From the NCBI GenBank assembly GCA_001797675.1, contig MGQB01000015.1:62001-126000 (forward strand): a DNA stretch of 64,000 nucleotides, in the 5' to 3' direction. A program made the position numbers and the translations under genes. The stretch comes from Deltaproteobacteria bacterium RBG_13_43_22. Its GTDB lineage: Bacteria > Desulfobacterota > RBG-13-43-22. Within the stretch, counting starts at the first letter, position 1. Every line of letters starts with the position of its first letter. Below the pieces are notes generated by a model. It searched no databases, had not been told where the DNA came from, and was given only the letters and a program-made list of their open reading frames with translations. Below, piece after piece: positions 17,184 to 26,328 of the stretch.

Positions 17184-18443
17184 TTACCAGCCCATCCATT
17201 CCTTTTCCCATTTATCGGGCCAACGTTTCTTTAGATCAACCGCCTCCACTAAAACGAACTTCCCTTTTTCGATCTTAAAAATAGGAGCTCCCGTGGTCGG
17301 GCGATGATCCGTGGCCGAAAAACTGGCCGGCTGGGATCCGAGTCCGAAGTCTTTATTCTTAAAGGTTTCCATGGCCTTCATAATGCCTTCGCCGTTTAAT
17401 TTCCCCTGTTTGTCGGCGATTTTCATGGCGTCAGTCAACAGGAGGACCGCTCCCCAGGCCTGGATCGTCCGAACCAACCTTTTATTGGCCGGAACGCCTG
17501 GGTTGATCCTTTTGGCATAAGCCTGGATTTTGTTCATCATCGGTGCCTTGCCTCCAAAGAAGGCGCAAACCGTGGCCCCCATGGCCCCCTCGGCAGCCGG
17601 TCCGGCCAGGCGAGGCAGGTTTTCATCAAATCCCCAAACGTTAACGACATGATCGGCCCCAAGACCCAACGAATAGGCATCCCGCATGGCCGTAGCCACG
17701 GACATGGTGGTGTTGCCGTGCCAGACCAGATCGGGTTTAAACTGCTTGGCCCCCAGGACTTGGCTCTTGGTATCCAGGGCGGTCAAGGAAACATCCTGGT
17801 CTGGTCCTACCTCAATGCCCAACAGAGCGGCATGATCCTTTATGGCCTTGATTGGGGCGCTGGCATAGGGGGAGGCCGCCATATAAAAGCAGACTAAACG
17901 GGGTTTTTCCCCTTTATCTCTTCTTGCTTTGTATTTGGCATCTTTTTTCCAGACATTGTCATACCAGGCCGTGATCGCCGACCGGGCACCGGAGGAGTAG
18001 TCAGTACAAAAGAAAAGGTTATAGGGGGTTTTCTTGGGATCAGTCAAATGGGCTGAATAAGAGGCCGAAACATAGGGCATCTTGTCTTTGGTAATGGTGG
18101 GGGAAAGGGCTTCCGTGTCCCCGGTGCCCCAGCCCAGGACGGCTACGACCTTATCGAAATCACGGAACCTCTTATAAGTGGTCACGGCTTCCGGGATACG
18201 ATACCCATAATCATATTGGAATAGTTTGATCTTTTTCCCATTGATGCCACCGATGTCATTGACATAAGCAATGGCCTCGGCAATTCCGAGGGCATAATCT
18301 TTACCCACATCCGAGGTGGCCCCGGTCATGTCGTTGATGGACCCGAGCCTGATTTCCCCCTGGGCCGCCCAGACCATACCGGCAGCCCCTAAAAAGGTCA
18401 TCAAAAAAGCAGTTAACCATAAAAGCGATTTCTTTCTCATCAT
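17184..18443 (-). CDS. ABC transporter periplasmic substrate-binding protein (LivJ/K-like)
   Basis: This 419-residue protein has a signal peptide (MMRKKSLLWLTAFLMTFLGAAGMVWAAQG) and the Peripla_BP_6 fold beginning EIRLGSINDMTGATSDVGKDY, as in LivJ/K and related amide/urea/aromatic binding proteins. The segment KIKLFQYDYGYRIPEAVTTYKR is characteristic of the uncharacterised anaerobe subgroup often next to acyl-CoA synthetases. It delivers the ligand to LivHM. The ligand could be a branched-chain amino acid, an aromatic acid or another carboxylate; the two CoA ligases in the operon favour an acid. AAAAGGAGG precedes the ATG. Confidence 0.9.
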   Translation of the reverse strand: MMRKKSLLWLTAFLMTFLGAAGMVWAAQGEIRLGSINDMTGATSDVGKDYALGIAEAIAYVNDIGGINGKKIKLFQYDYGYRIPEAVTTYKRFRDFDKVVAVLGWGTGDTEALSPTITKDKMPYVSASYSAHLTDPKKTPYNLFFCTDYSSGARSAITAWYDNVWKKDAKYKARRDKGEKPRLVCFYMAASPYASAPIKAIKDHAALLGIEVGPDQDVSLTALDTKSQVLGAKQFKPDLVWHGNTTMSVATAMRDAYSLGLGADHVVNVWGFDENLPRLAGPAAEGAMGATVCAFFGGKAPMMNKIQAYAKRINPGVPANKRLVRTIQAWGAVLLLTDAMKIADKQGKLNGEGIMKAMETFKNKDFGLGSQPASFSATDHRPTTGAPIFKIEKGKFVLVEAVDLKKRWPDKWEKEWMGW

Positions 18444-18538
18444 TGCAACCTCCTTTTAATGCTTGATGTTATAAATAATCATTTAGATAATAGAACAATA
18501 TTTAACCAGGGAAACCGATATCACCTCCTTTGATTTAA

Positions 18539-18620
18539 AGGGTTCAAGGGGTCGAGGGGTTGTATTTGAATTTTGTTGCCTTGCACTTGAATCCTTGAAT
18601 CCTGGACTCCTGGAATCCTA
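18539..18620. repeat. Octad inverted repeat (word TTGAATCC)
   Basis: Here the period is 8: gggttcaa, ggggtcga, ggggttgt on the left and ttgaatcc, ttgaatcc, tggactcc, tggaatcc on the right. The words resemble those of the octad sites at 44764-44863 and 56064-56154. It lies between livM and the substrate-binding protein gene. Confidence 0.7.
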
Positions 18621-18625
18621 TTGAC

Positions 18626-19693
18626 TTAATACGAAAACGGCCACAGATTGAAATAATTCTTGATCTGCCACCAACGATAGGCCAATCCGTTGGGTTCGTA
18701 AATCAAAAACAGACAAATCGCCAAACCAAAAGTGGCTTCTTTGAGGAATAAAAATTTCATGGTCAAGGCCGGGTATACCGGTGTCAGGGGAATAATGATG
18801 AATTTCAGCCCTTCCATGATCAGGACCATAAACAGGGAACCGAAGATGGTCCCGTAAATACTGCCCACCCCGCCGATAAGGATCACCCCCACCAGCCAGA
18901 GGGACCAGAACCATTGAAAATGTTCCGGACTCAGGGCCGCCAGGGTACTGACCCAGAAGGCCCCGGCGATACCGCCGATAAAACCGGCCACAAAAAAGGC
19001 CATCAGTTTATAAGTAATAATATTGATTCCCATGGTTTCAGCGGCAATATCATTGTCCCGGATGGCTATCCAGGCCCGCCCTACTTTGGACCGGAGCAGA
19101 TTGGCCAGGCCCATGGTCAGGAGGATGGTCAAAACGGCCCCCAGGAAGTAGACTTTTAAATCACTGTCCAGGACCAAGGGCCCGATGGTGATGCTCCCGG
19201 GTGGTAGAGAGAAGGCCTGTCCCCGGCCGCCGATCTGACTGACGTATTGGGTCAGAATAAAATCCACGGTGACGAACTGGGCCGCCAGGGAGGTCATGAT
19301 CAAATAAAACCCTTTGACCTTGGCCGAAGGCAGTCCGAATAAAACGGACCAAAGCCCGGCCACCAGGCCTCCGATGAACATGCTCAATAAATAGGGAAGA
19401 TGTAGTTGAAGGGTGAGTAAGGTGGCGGTGTAGGCCCCAACGGCGATAAAGGCCGCGTGTCCGAGAGTCACCTGGCCGCAATAGCCGATCAGAAGCTGCA
19501 CGCCCAAGGCCCCCATGATGGTATAGATTGTTAAGGTGGCCACCCCGACCCAATAGAGGCCCCCCCAAAAGGGAAGGATGTAAAAGATAAAAATGCCCAG
19601 GAGGATCATCTTTCCGATGACGAACCGGGTCTGCCACCAGGCATGGTCCTGCTGATAATATTCGTGGTAAATGCCGCAAGGTAGATATTGCAT
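18626..19693 (-). CDS. livM: Branched-chain amino acid-type ABC transporter permease LivM
   Basis: A 355-residue permease with about nine hydrophobic segments. The diagnostic LivM pieces are LLIGYCGQVTLGHAAFIAVGAYTATLL near residue 70 and WIAIRDNDIAAETMGINIITYKLMAFFVAGFIGGIAGAFW in the EAA loop. The ATG at 19693 is chosen over the TTG nine codons upstream because AGAGGG lies in front of it. It begins two bases after the livH stop. It forms the channel with LivH. Confidence 0.92.
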   Translation of the reverse strand: MQYLPCGIYHEYYQQDHAWWQTRFVIGKMILLGIFIFYILPFWGGLYWVGVATLTIYTIMGALGVQLLIGYCGQVTLGHAAFIAVGAYTATLLTLQLHLPYLLSMFIGGLVAGLWSVLFGLPSAKVKGFYLIMTSLAAQFVTVDFILTQYVSQIGGRGQAFSLPPGSITIGPLVLDSDLKVYFLGAVLTILLTMGLANLLRSKVGRAWIAIRDNDIAAETMGINIITYKLMAFFVAGFIGGIAGAFWVSTLAALSPEHFQWFWSLWLVGVILIGGVGSIYGTIFGSLFMVLIMEGLKFIIIPLTPVYPALTMKFLFLKEATFGLAICLFLIYEPNGLAYRWWQIKNYFNLWPFSY

Positions 19694-19695
19694 GG

Positions 19696-20580
19696 TTAGA
19701 CCCTCTCTATCCTTTCCCAACCCCAGAGTCCATAAGGTTTATATAAAAGAATGATCACCATAAAGATAAAAGGGGCGATTTCTTTGACTCCTCCCGGGGT
19801 GAACCGGTCCAGATATGCCCCGCTTAAGTTTTGCAAAACCCCGATGATGATCCCGCCGACAATGGCCCCGGGTATGGAATTCAACCCTCCCAGAACAACG
19901 GCCGGCAGGACCAATAACCCCAGGTAACCGACCGAGATGTTAAGCCCGTTGATATTACCCAGTAAGGCCCCGCCAACCCCGGCGGCAATAAAGGCAATGC
20001 CCCAAGCTGTGGCATAAACAAAGCGGGCACTGACCCCCAGGGAAAGGGCGGCCATTTCATCGTCGGCCGTGGCCTGCATGGCCAGACCCCACCTTGTAAA
20101 CTGAAAGAAGGCCACAAAGATCAGCAACAGGGCGATGGCGGCGAAAAAACTCCAAAGATAAACCTGGCCGATGATGATGCCCCCGATATCGATGGGTTTC
20201 ATGGGGAAAACCGGAGGACTGAAGATGACCGTATCGGTTCCGAAAAGGAACTCGACGATACCCCGAAAGAAAAAGGATAATCCTACGGTGACCATAATAA
20301 CCGTCAGCACCGGCTCCCCGATCAACTTGTCCAGGAATATGCGTTCGGTAATGAGTCCCAGGATAAAACCGATAATGACCGTACAAAGAAGGGCCAGGAG
20401 GAAGGGAAAACCCCACATATAAAAGGTCAGGCAGACATAAGCCCCGATTAAAGTGAGTTCGCCCATGGCCAGGTTCAACACCCCGGAGCATTTATAAATC
20501 AAGGTCCAGCCCAGGGCCACCAGGGCATAAATACCGCCCATCAGGATGCCGGTAATAATTACCTGAATAAACAAATTCAT
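19696..20580 (-). CDS. livH: Branched-chain amino acid-type ABC transporter permease LivH
   Basis: A 294-residue permease with MGGIYALVALGWTLIYKCSGVLNLAMGELTLIGAY at the N-terminus, the hallmark of LivH, and the cytoplasmic EAA-like loop AMQATADDEMAALSLGVSARFVYATAW. The C-terminal PGAIVGGIIIGVLQN segment is also conserved. It pairs with LivM and the ATPases LivG and LivF. AAGGAGGGG lies at ideal distance from the ATG, 12 bp after the acyl-CoA synthetase stop. Confidence 0.92.
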   Translation of the reverse strand: MNLFIQVIITGILMGGIYALVALGWTLIYKCSGVLNLAMGELTLIGAYVCLTFYMWGFPFLLALLCTVIIGFILGLITERIFLDKLIGEPVLTVIMVTVGLSFFFRGIVEFLFGTDTVIFSPPVFPMKPIDIGGIIIGQVYLWSFFAAIALLLIFVAFFQFTRWGLAMQATADDEMAALSLGVSARFVYATAWGIAFIAAGVGGALLGNINGLNISVGYLGLLVLPAVVLGGLNSIPGAIVGGIIIGVLQNLSGAYLDRFTPGGVKEIAPFIFMVIILLYKPYGLWGWERIERV

Positions 20581-20592
20581 GATTTCCCCTCC

Positions 20593-22533
20593 TTACACAG
20601 GAAGTTTTCGGATATGAAGATCGGTTTTTATCTGCACCACGCGTCCGTCTTCATAAGTGATGGTAGTATCCATATGAACATTGTCTTTATCTTCATAAAG
20701 GGTCCGGACAATATCCTGGTAGCGATTCTCCACAAAGGATCGGCGTAATTTCCGGGTTCGGGTCAATTCTTCATCATCGGCATCGAACTCTTTATATAGG
20801 TTGACGAATTTGTGGATTTTAGCCGCTGGTTTAAGGCTTTTGTTGGCCTCACGAATCTGCTTTTCCACCAGATCATAAACCTCCGGTTTCTGAGACAGTT
20901 CATGGTAGCTGGTGTAATTAAGCTTTTTCTCGTCGGCCCATTTCCCGATAACGGCATAATCAATACAGACCACGGCCGTGATAAACGGTTTCTCATGCCC
21001 GATGATCCAGGCGTCTTTGAGAAAAGGAGAAAATTTCAATCGGGTTTCAAGATACTGGGGAGAGAAAATAGACCTGTCGCTCAGAATCATGACGTCCTTG
21101 GTCCGGTCGAAAACCACCAGATGTCCGTCTTCATCAATGAAGCCTTTATCCCCGGAATAGAGCCATCCATTCTGAAGGGTCTTGGTTGTAGCCTCAGGAT
21201 TTTTATAATATCCGAGAAAGACCGAAGGACTCTTGGAAATAATCTCTCCTTCTTCGGTAATCCGGACCTCGGTATGGGTGATCGGGGTGCCCACGGTGTC
21301 GAATTTTATATCGCCGCTGCGGTGCAAAACGGAGATCCCGGCGATCTCGGTCTGGCCGTAAATCTGCTTCAGATTCACCCCCAGGGCATGGAAGAAACGG
21401 AAATGATCCGGTCCCATGGCCGCCCCCCCGGTGTAGGCATTCCGGATCCGGGATAATCCCAGATGATCCCGCAGCTTTTTAAAAACCACGGTGTAAGCCA
21501 GCCAGTTTAATAATTTCCAGCCCAAAGGAATCGACTTTTTTTCAAACTTCAGATCAGCCGTCCGATAGCCGATTTTCATGGCCGTATTGAAAAGGGTCCT
21601 TTTGAGCCAGGTGGAGTCCAGATGCTTCACCTGAACGGTTCGAGTCATTTGTTCATACATGCGGGGTGGGGCGAACATGACATGGGGGCCGATTTCGCGG
21701 ATATTTTCCTGGGCGGTTTCTGGTTCTTCGGGAAAATTGATGGTGAAGCCCACCTGTAATCCGCAGGAGATGGACATCATCTGTTCCCCAATCCAGGCAA
21801 ATGGTAAAAAAGAGACAAAATCATCCTCAGGGGTACAGGGATCCACATTCATCATATTTTGGCCCATGGTCAACAAATTGTAATGAGAAAGGAGGGCCCC
21901 TTTAGGCAAAGCCGTGGTTCCGGAGGTATAAAAAAGCAAGGCCACATCCCTGGCCTTGCCCTGGGCAACCATTTTTTCAAAAAGCCCGGGGTCTTTTTGA
22001 TCTAACTCTCTTCCTCTTTGCATGACTTCTTTAAGACTGATCAACAGGGGGTCATGATAATCCCTCATCCCTTTGGGATCATCCCAGATGATCTTTTTCA
22101 GAAAAGGACATTTCCCCTGAACGGATAAGGCCTTGTCCACCTCTTCCTGGCCTTCGCCCACCAGGAAAGCGGCATCGGAGTGGTTGATGATGTGGGCCAC
22201 CTCGTCCATGAGGGAGTCTTGAAAGAGCCAGACGGCAATTCCCCCGGCCGACAGGGTGGCCATTTCCATCCATAATCCTTCGGGGCGGTTATCCCCGATC
22301 ATGGCCACCTTGTCTTCCCGCTTTAAGCCCAAGCTGACCAGACCCAGGGAGATATTTTTGACGTTGTCCAGGTAGTCTTTCCAGGTGATCGGGCGCCAGA
22401 CCCCGAATTCTTTTTCACGCATGGCTGCTTTGGAATCCCCATACCTTTTGGCCGTCTCGACCAGGACCTTGGGCAGGGTCAGGTCTTCGTTGATCTGAAG
22501 AGGAATGACAGAGGCATTATCTTCTTGTAGCAT
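20593..22533 (-). CDS. Long-chain acyl-CoA synthetase-like AMP-forming ligase
   Basis: This 646-residue enzyme is an ANL-superfamily ligase of the FadD15/long-chain type. The P-loop motif LLFYTSGTTALPKGALLSH lies near residue 205; IYGQTEIAGI and GWLYSGDKGFIDEDGHLVVFDR are the A5 and A7 core motifs. It makes acyl-AMP and then acyl-CoA. Its start overlaps livG by 17 bp, with a GAGGAGGACC ribosome site. Embedding such a ligase between livG and livH is a recurring arrangement in deltaproteobacteria and suggests that the imported solute is a carboxylic acid trapped as a CoA ester. That last step is inference. Confidence 0.88.
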   Translation of the reverse strand: MLQEDNASVIPLQINEDLTLPKVLVETAKRYGDSKAAMREKEFGVWRPITWKDYLDNVKNISLGLVSLGLKREDKVAMIGDNRPEGLWMEMATLSAGGIAVWLFQDSLMDEVAHIINHSDAAFLVGEGQEEVDKALSVQGKCPFLKKIIWDDPKGMRDYHDPLLISLKEVMQRGRELDQKDPGLFEKMVAQGKARDVALLFYTSGTTALPKGALLSHYNLLTMGQNMMNVDPCTPEDDFVSFLPFAWIGEQMMSISCGLQVGFTINFPEEPETAQENIREIGPHVMFAPPRMYEQMTRTVQVKHLDSTWLKRTLFNTAMKIGYRTADLKFEKKSIPLGWKLLNWLAYTVVFKKLRDHLGLSRIRNAYTGGAAMGPDHFRFFHALGVNLKQIYGQTEIAGISVLHRSGDIKFDTVGTPITHTEVRITEEGEIISKSPSVFLGYYKNPEATTKTLQNGWLYSGDKGFIDEDGHLVVFDRTKDVMILSDRSIFSPQYLETRLKFSPFLKDAWIIGHEKPFITAVVCIDYAVIGKWADEKKLNYTSYHELSQKPEVYDLVEKQIREANKSLKPAAKIHKFVNLYKEFDADDEELTRTRKLRRSFVENRYQDIVRTLYEDKDNVHMDTTITYEDGRVVQIKTDLHIRKLPV

Positions 22534-23329
22534 ACAGGTCCTCCTCGCCCAGATAGGCCTCGATCACCTGAGCGTTATTTTGTACTTCGCTTGGGGTGCC
22601 GGTTGTTATCTTGTTGCCGAAGCTGAGTACCGAGATCCGATCCGAGATATCCATAACGACTCCCATGTCGTGTTCCACCAGAATACAGGTTACTTTCCAT
22701 CGTTTTTCCTGACTGATATCCAGGATAAAACGAGCCATGTCTTCCACTTCTTCCAGATTCAATCCGGCCAGGGGTTCATCCAGGAGCAGGAGCTTGGGAT
22801 TTAAAGCCAAGGCCCGACCCAACTCAACCCTTTTTTGAAGGCCGTACGGCAGCATACCCACCGTTTTATTGCGGATGGATTCAATTTCAAGAAGATCGAT
22901 GATCTCTTCTTCAATAAATTCCCGGGTTTTTATTTCTTCTTTGGCGGTTTTTCCCAGATAAATGAACCCGCTGAGAATACCGGACTTCAGATGGATATGG
23001 CGGCCCAGGCGGATATTATCCAGGACCGTCATGCCCCGGAATAATTCGATCTTCTGAAAAGTCCGCGATATCCCCAGTTCGGCCCGATGATAAGTTTTTA
23101 TTTTGGTGATGTCCTGCTCCTTGAAGGAGATTTCCCCTTTTTGAGGATGGTACAGACCATTGATGCAATTAAGCAGAACGGTTTTCCCGGCGCCATTCGG
23201 ACCGATAATGGAATGAATTTCCCCTTCTCGAACATCGAGACTGACCCCGGAAAGGGCGGCCACCTTTCCAAAAAACATACTGACGTCATTGACCTTTAAC
23301 ATGATGGGCCCAAAGTGATCGGACGGCAT
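22517..23329 (-). CDS. livG: Branched-chain amino acid-type ABC transporter ATP-binding protein LivG
   Basis: A 270-residue ABC ATPase with Walker A GPNGAGKT near residue 43, the LivG signature GISRTFQKIELFRGMTVLDNI, ABC signature-type LPYGLQKRVELGRAL, and Walker B LLLLDEPLAGLN. The H-loop is in ILVEHDMGVVMDIS. It is the first gene of the operon; GGAAGGAG lies ten bases before the ATG. A 138-bp palindromic element with terminal inverted repeats ends 29 bp upstream of its start, so operon control signals must lie in or beyond that element. Confidence 0.92.
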   Translation of the reverse strand: MPSDHFGPIMLKVNDVSMFFGKVAALSGVSLDVREGEIHSIIGPNGAGKTVLLNCINGLYHPQKGEISFKEQDITKIKTYHRAELGISRTFQKIELFRGMTVLDNIRLGRHIHLKSGILSGFIYLGKTAKEEIKTREFIEEEIIDLLEIESIRNKTVGMLPYGLQKRVELGRALALNPKLLLLDEPLAGLNLEEVEDMARFILDISQEKRWKVTCILVEHDMGVVMDISDRISVLSFGNKITTGTPSEVQNNAQVIEAYLGEEDLYATRR

Positions 23330-23357
23330 TTGGACAGGCTCCTTCCTGAATAAACGA

Positions 23358-23495
23358 GAGCTTTGAAAAGCGTCCCCGTTTGCCCAATCTCCACATCAGA
23401 CTCAAATTTTAGTCCTCGAAATACGAAAGGTATTCCTGTGGTTAAAATATTCGTCTTCCTGGACCTTGAACAAAATTGAACATTTTTCAAAGCTC
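23358..23495. repeat. MITE-like element with terminal inverted repeats, copy A
   Basis: The ends are gagctttgaaaa and ttttcaaagctc, a perfect 12-bp inverted repeat. The interior (gtccccgtttgcccaatctc, tcctcgaaata, attcctgtggtt, ccttgaacaaaattgaacat) is matched without gaps by the copy at 51831-51970. It is non-coding. It sits immediately upstream of livG, and copy B sits upstream of dnaG in the same relative orientation. Confidence 0.85.
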
Positions 23496-23793
23496 CCTAA
23501 ACAACCATTTAAAACAGTACAACATTATCCTGAAGAGGAAAGGGAACGAATACAATTCATTTTATTTTTATAAGGATATATCCAATAAAAACAATCGATA
23601 TTTATTTTTTTTTGTTTGAAAGGAGGATTTTTGGAGTTGTTTTGAAACGGTTGGTACTCTTCCAAGGTAATCATTTTTATTTTTTTTAGAAATCGAAGTG
23701 TTAAAATAAAACCCTTTTTTACTAATATGCCTATCGAACTTTAGATCATATGTCAAGTTTATAAAATAGCAGGTAAATAGTGGGTTAAAACCA
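23496..23793. other. AT-rich intergenic region
   Basis: This stretch between the element upstream of livG and the end of the GAF/PAS/LuxR gene is rich in A and T runs. A 77-codon ORF overlaps it but its composition (Lys, Ser, Phe, Tyr) follows the AT bias and it has no convincing ribosome site. I see no gene. Confidence 0.5.
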
Positions 23794-25392
23794 CTATTCA
23801 TTGTAAGATAAAAGCTGGGATCTCAAATTTATTTTTTTATGCTTTAACCCAAGTTTGCTGCGTATATTATGTCTGTGAAATAGAATCGTATTCTTAGAAA
23901 GATATAGCAGTTCGGCAATTTCCTTATTGGTTTTACCTTCTTTAACCAGACTGGCCACTTTGATTTCCATGGAGGTAAAATTGAAATATTTTGAAGACAG
24001 TTTGCTGATAAATGGCGAGATGATATTATTCAGATTGGATTCAAGGATATCAATAAGGGTCTGCTGGTTGGTATTTAATCGGCTTTTTTTTAATCGTTCC
24101 ACATAAGGGGAGATCAATTCCTTAACGTTGGACAACACGTTTTCGCCGGTTTCTTTTTTATCGGATTCCCTCTGTTTTAAAAGCACTTTTAAAGCGGTAT
24201 TGACTTCTTCCAGATGATGGGATTGGGCCTTCAACTCTACTTCTCTTTTTCTTAAGGTCTTTTCAGCTCGTTTCCGTTCTTCAATTTCCTGTTTGAGCTG
24301 GGTGTTGGTTTTAGCCAGTTCTGCCGTCCTTTCGGCAACCATATCCTCCAGGTGGTCATGATATTTTTTTAATTCTTTTTCGGCGCGCTTTTGGGCACTG
24401 ACATCTCTTAATATGACAATGTTTCCGGCCGGCCGCCCGTCATTGTTCTGGTAGATCGTGGAACTGATCTGAACATCAAGAATCCGGCCTCCTTTAGTCA
24501 GACGTTTGGTTTCAAACAGTTCTATTTTTTTACCACGGATCATACTCTCAATGGCTTTTTTGGTTTCCGGCCAGCTTTCGTCCGGGACAAAATCGATTTG
24601 CTTCCCGGATACTTCATCACTGGAGAATCCAAAGGTCTGCTCAAAAGCAGGGTTCACATAAACGGCCTTGCCGTTCATCGTATAGACCACAATAGGATCG
24701 GGAGAGGATTTCAACAATAAGCGATAGCGCTCTTCACTCCCGCGTAGCGTTTCTTCGGTCATTTTTTTTTCAGTCAGCTCTTTTCGAACCGCCGCATATA
24801 ATCTGGCTTTATCCAGGGCCACCAAAGCCAATTCGGCAAACCGGCCTAAAAAGGAGATATCTTCATCCTGAAATTTTTTAGCGGGATCGACACTGGCCAG
24901 CCCGATGACCCCATGAAACCGTTTTCTATCCTTTAATGGAATCCCCACCACGGAGCGGAGGTCATCCAGCGCTTTATCATCGATCCGGTCTTTCCAGAAA
25001 CGGTAATCATCCACTAATATAGGCTGCTTGGTTTCCCAAACCTTACCTCCTACGCCTTCCCCTGATTTCACGCGCCGCCCTAATTGGCCCTTAAAAAAAC
25101 CCATCCCGACGCGCATTTGCATCTCCGAACCCCCAGGTTCTAGCAGATAGATATATCCATTTTCCGTCCCACTCAGTTTGGCCGCCCGATTCAGGATCGC
25201 TTCCAGTAATTCTTCCTTGTCCAGACGGTCAATCAGTCCGAGGGAGGTTTCATGCAGAGCCGTCAAGTGTTCGTTTTTCCGCTGGAGCGCTTGCTGAACT
25301 TCCTTGAGTCCCTGAATTTCCTTTTCAAGTTTTTCCATCTTTTGGACCAATCTATCCCCCTTGGTTCGTTCGGCCGATATCCCCAACTTCAC
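23794..25392 (-). CDS. GAF-PAS sensor with C-terminal LuxR-type DNA-binding domain
   Basis: This 532-residue protein has no membrane segment. In order: a short coiled coil (15-50), a GAF domain (about 50-200, with GVIGLASVDPAKKFQDEDISFLGRFAELA), a PAS domain (220-335, RYRLLLKSSPDPIVVYTMNG to GNIVILRDVSAQKRAEKEL), a long coiled coil (335-420), and a LuxR/GerE helix-turn-helix at 465-525 (TSMEIKVASLVKEGKTNKEIAELLYLSKNTILFHRHNIRSKLG). It should be a cytoplasmic one-component regulator. There is no receiver or kinase domain. Divergent or adjacent target genes are not obvious. The ligand is unknown. Confidence 0.88.
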   Translation of the reverse strand: MKLGISAERTKGDRLVQKMEKLEKEIQGLKEVQQALQRKNEHLTALHETSLGLIDRLDKEELLEAILNRAAKLSGTENGYIYLLEPGGSEMQMRVGMGFFKGQLGRRVKSGEGVGGKVWETKQPILVDDYRFWKDRIDDKALDDLRSVVGIPLKDRKRFHGVIGLASVDPAKKFQDEDISFLGRFAELALVALDKARLYAAVRKELTEKKMTEETLRGSEERYRLLLKSSPDPIVVYTMNGKAVYVNPAFEQTFGFSSDEVSGKQIDFVPDESWPETKKAIESMIRGKKIELFETKRLTKGGRILDVQISSTIYQNNDGRPAGNIVILRDVSAQKRAEKELKKYHDHLEDMVAERTAELAKTNTQLKQEIEERKRAEKTLRKREVELKAQSHHLEEVNTALKVLLKQRESDKKETGENVLSNVKELISPYVERLKKSRLNTNQQTLIDILESNLNNIISPFISKLSSKYFNFTSMEIKVASLVKEGKTNKEIAELLYLSKNTILFHRHNIRSKLGLKHKKINLRSQLLSYNE

Positions 25393-25421
25393 GCCCCCTT
25401 TTTCTTCTTCAGCACTTCGGA

Positions 25422-25618
25422 TTAGCGATATTTATTCAGCCAATCCTCCAGGTCGGCCATGACTTCTTTGTATTCGGGTTCGTTAAAAATCTCATGCCGC
25501 AGAGGGTCAAAGAGCCGCAAGGTTTTGTCTTCGGATCCGACCCGCTCGTACAGGGCCTTGCTGCGCAGTCCATTGGTTACCAGGGGATCGTTTCCGGCCA
25601 TTATCAGGATGGGCCGGT
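25422..25618 (-). pseudogene. C-terminal remnant of an alpha/beta hydrolase (lysophospholipase type)
   Basis: Translation of the minus strand ending at the TAA at 25422-25424 gives RPILIMAGNDPLVTNG, then SEDKTLRLFDPLRHEIFNEP and EDWLNKYR. This is the last part of a monoacylglycerol lipase/lysophospholipase-like alpha/beta hydrolase, with the catalytic Asp (GNDPLV) and His (LRHEIFNE) regions. A TGA lies in frame a few codons before it and the upstream DNA is already the CBS-ACT gene, so about three quarters of the gene is gone. It is a gene remnant, too short for the ORF track. Confidence 0.75.
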
Positions 25619-25671
25619 TTGATCATCGATAAATTGATCGATCCGAACCCGTTTGCTATCGGGCCGTCAAT

Positions 25672-26310
25672 TCATTTCACCGAGATAACCGGCGGCCCGA
25701 CGGTGCGGAGAAACTCTTTTAATTTTTTTTCATCCGTCGGACTGACCCGGAAAACCGTGCCCCTGGTCTTTTTGCCCTCCTCCTCGGGCAGGGTCACCAA
25801 ACTGACCAGATACAGTCCCAGCTCTTTAAAAATTTTTGTGGTATCAGCCAGGGCGCCGACCCGATTTTCCAATTCCAGTTCAACCCGGACGCTGGGTTCA
25901 TTGATACCCAGGACCTCGATAAAGGTTTCCAGGATATCGGAACTGGTGATCAGTCCCACCAGTTGGTTTTGCTCGACTACCGGCAAGGCTCCTATTTTGT
26001 GATCGTAAATCAACTTGGCCGCTGCTTCGATCGGTTCATCCGGGCCAACGGTAATCACTTTTTTGGTCATAAAACTGGAAACCTTGATTTGATCAATCAA
26101 ATAATTCAGCTCAAAGACCGAAAGAGAGCTGGAATCGGAAGCACCGGCCTTTCGGACATCACGCTCGGTGACGATCCCCACCACTTTTCCTTCCTGAACC
26201 ACCGGCAGATGACGAATTCTTTTCTGCTGGATAAGAGTCATAACCTTTAATAAGGTTTGATCCGGGTTTAATGTGATGACCTCGGTGGTCATCCTGTTTT
26301 TTACCAGCAT
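25672..26310 (-). CDS. CBS-pair and ACT domain protein (AcuB-like)
   Basis: A 212-residue protein with two CBS motifs (MTTEVITLNPDQTLLKVMTLIQQKRIRHLPVVQEGKVVGIVTERDV at 7-55 and MTKKVITVGPDEPIEAAAKLIYDHKIGALPVVEQNQLVGLITSSDIL at 80-128), then an ACT domain from about 138 (VRVELELENRVGALADTTKIFKEL). CBS pairs bind adenosine nucleotides and ACT domains bind amino acids, so it is probably an allosteric sensor. It follows the Fe-alcohol dehydrogenase gene by 18 bp, which implies an operon. AAAGGAGG precedes the ATG. Confidence 0.85.
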   Translation of the reverse strand: MLVKNRMTTEVITLNPDQTLLKVMTLIQQKRIRHLPVVQEGKVVGIVTERDVRKAGASDSSSLSVFELNYLIDQIKVSSFMTKKVITVGPDEPIEAAAKLIYDHKIGALPVVEQNQLVGLITSSDILETFIEVLGINEPSVRVELELENRVGALADTTKIFKELGLYLVSLVTLPEEEGKKTRGTVFRVSPTDEKKLKEFLRTVGPPVISVK

Positions 26311-26328
26311 GGCTGGGCCTCCTTTCTT

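Noticed and set aside
23568-23801. 77-residue ORF upstream of livG
   Set aside because: Composition follows local AT bias; no convincing ribosome site and it overlaps the end of the GAF/PAS/LuxR gene.
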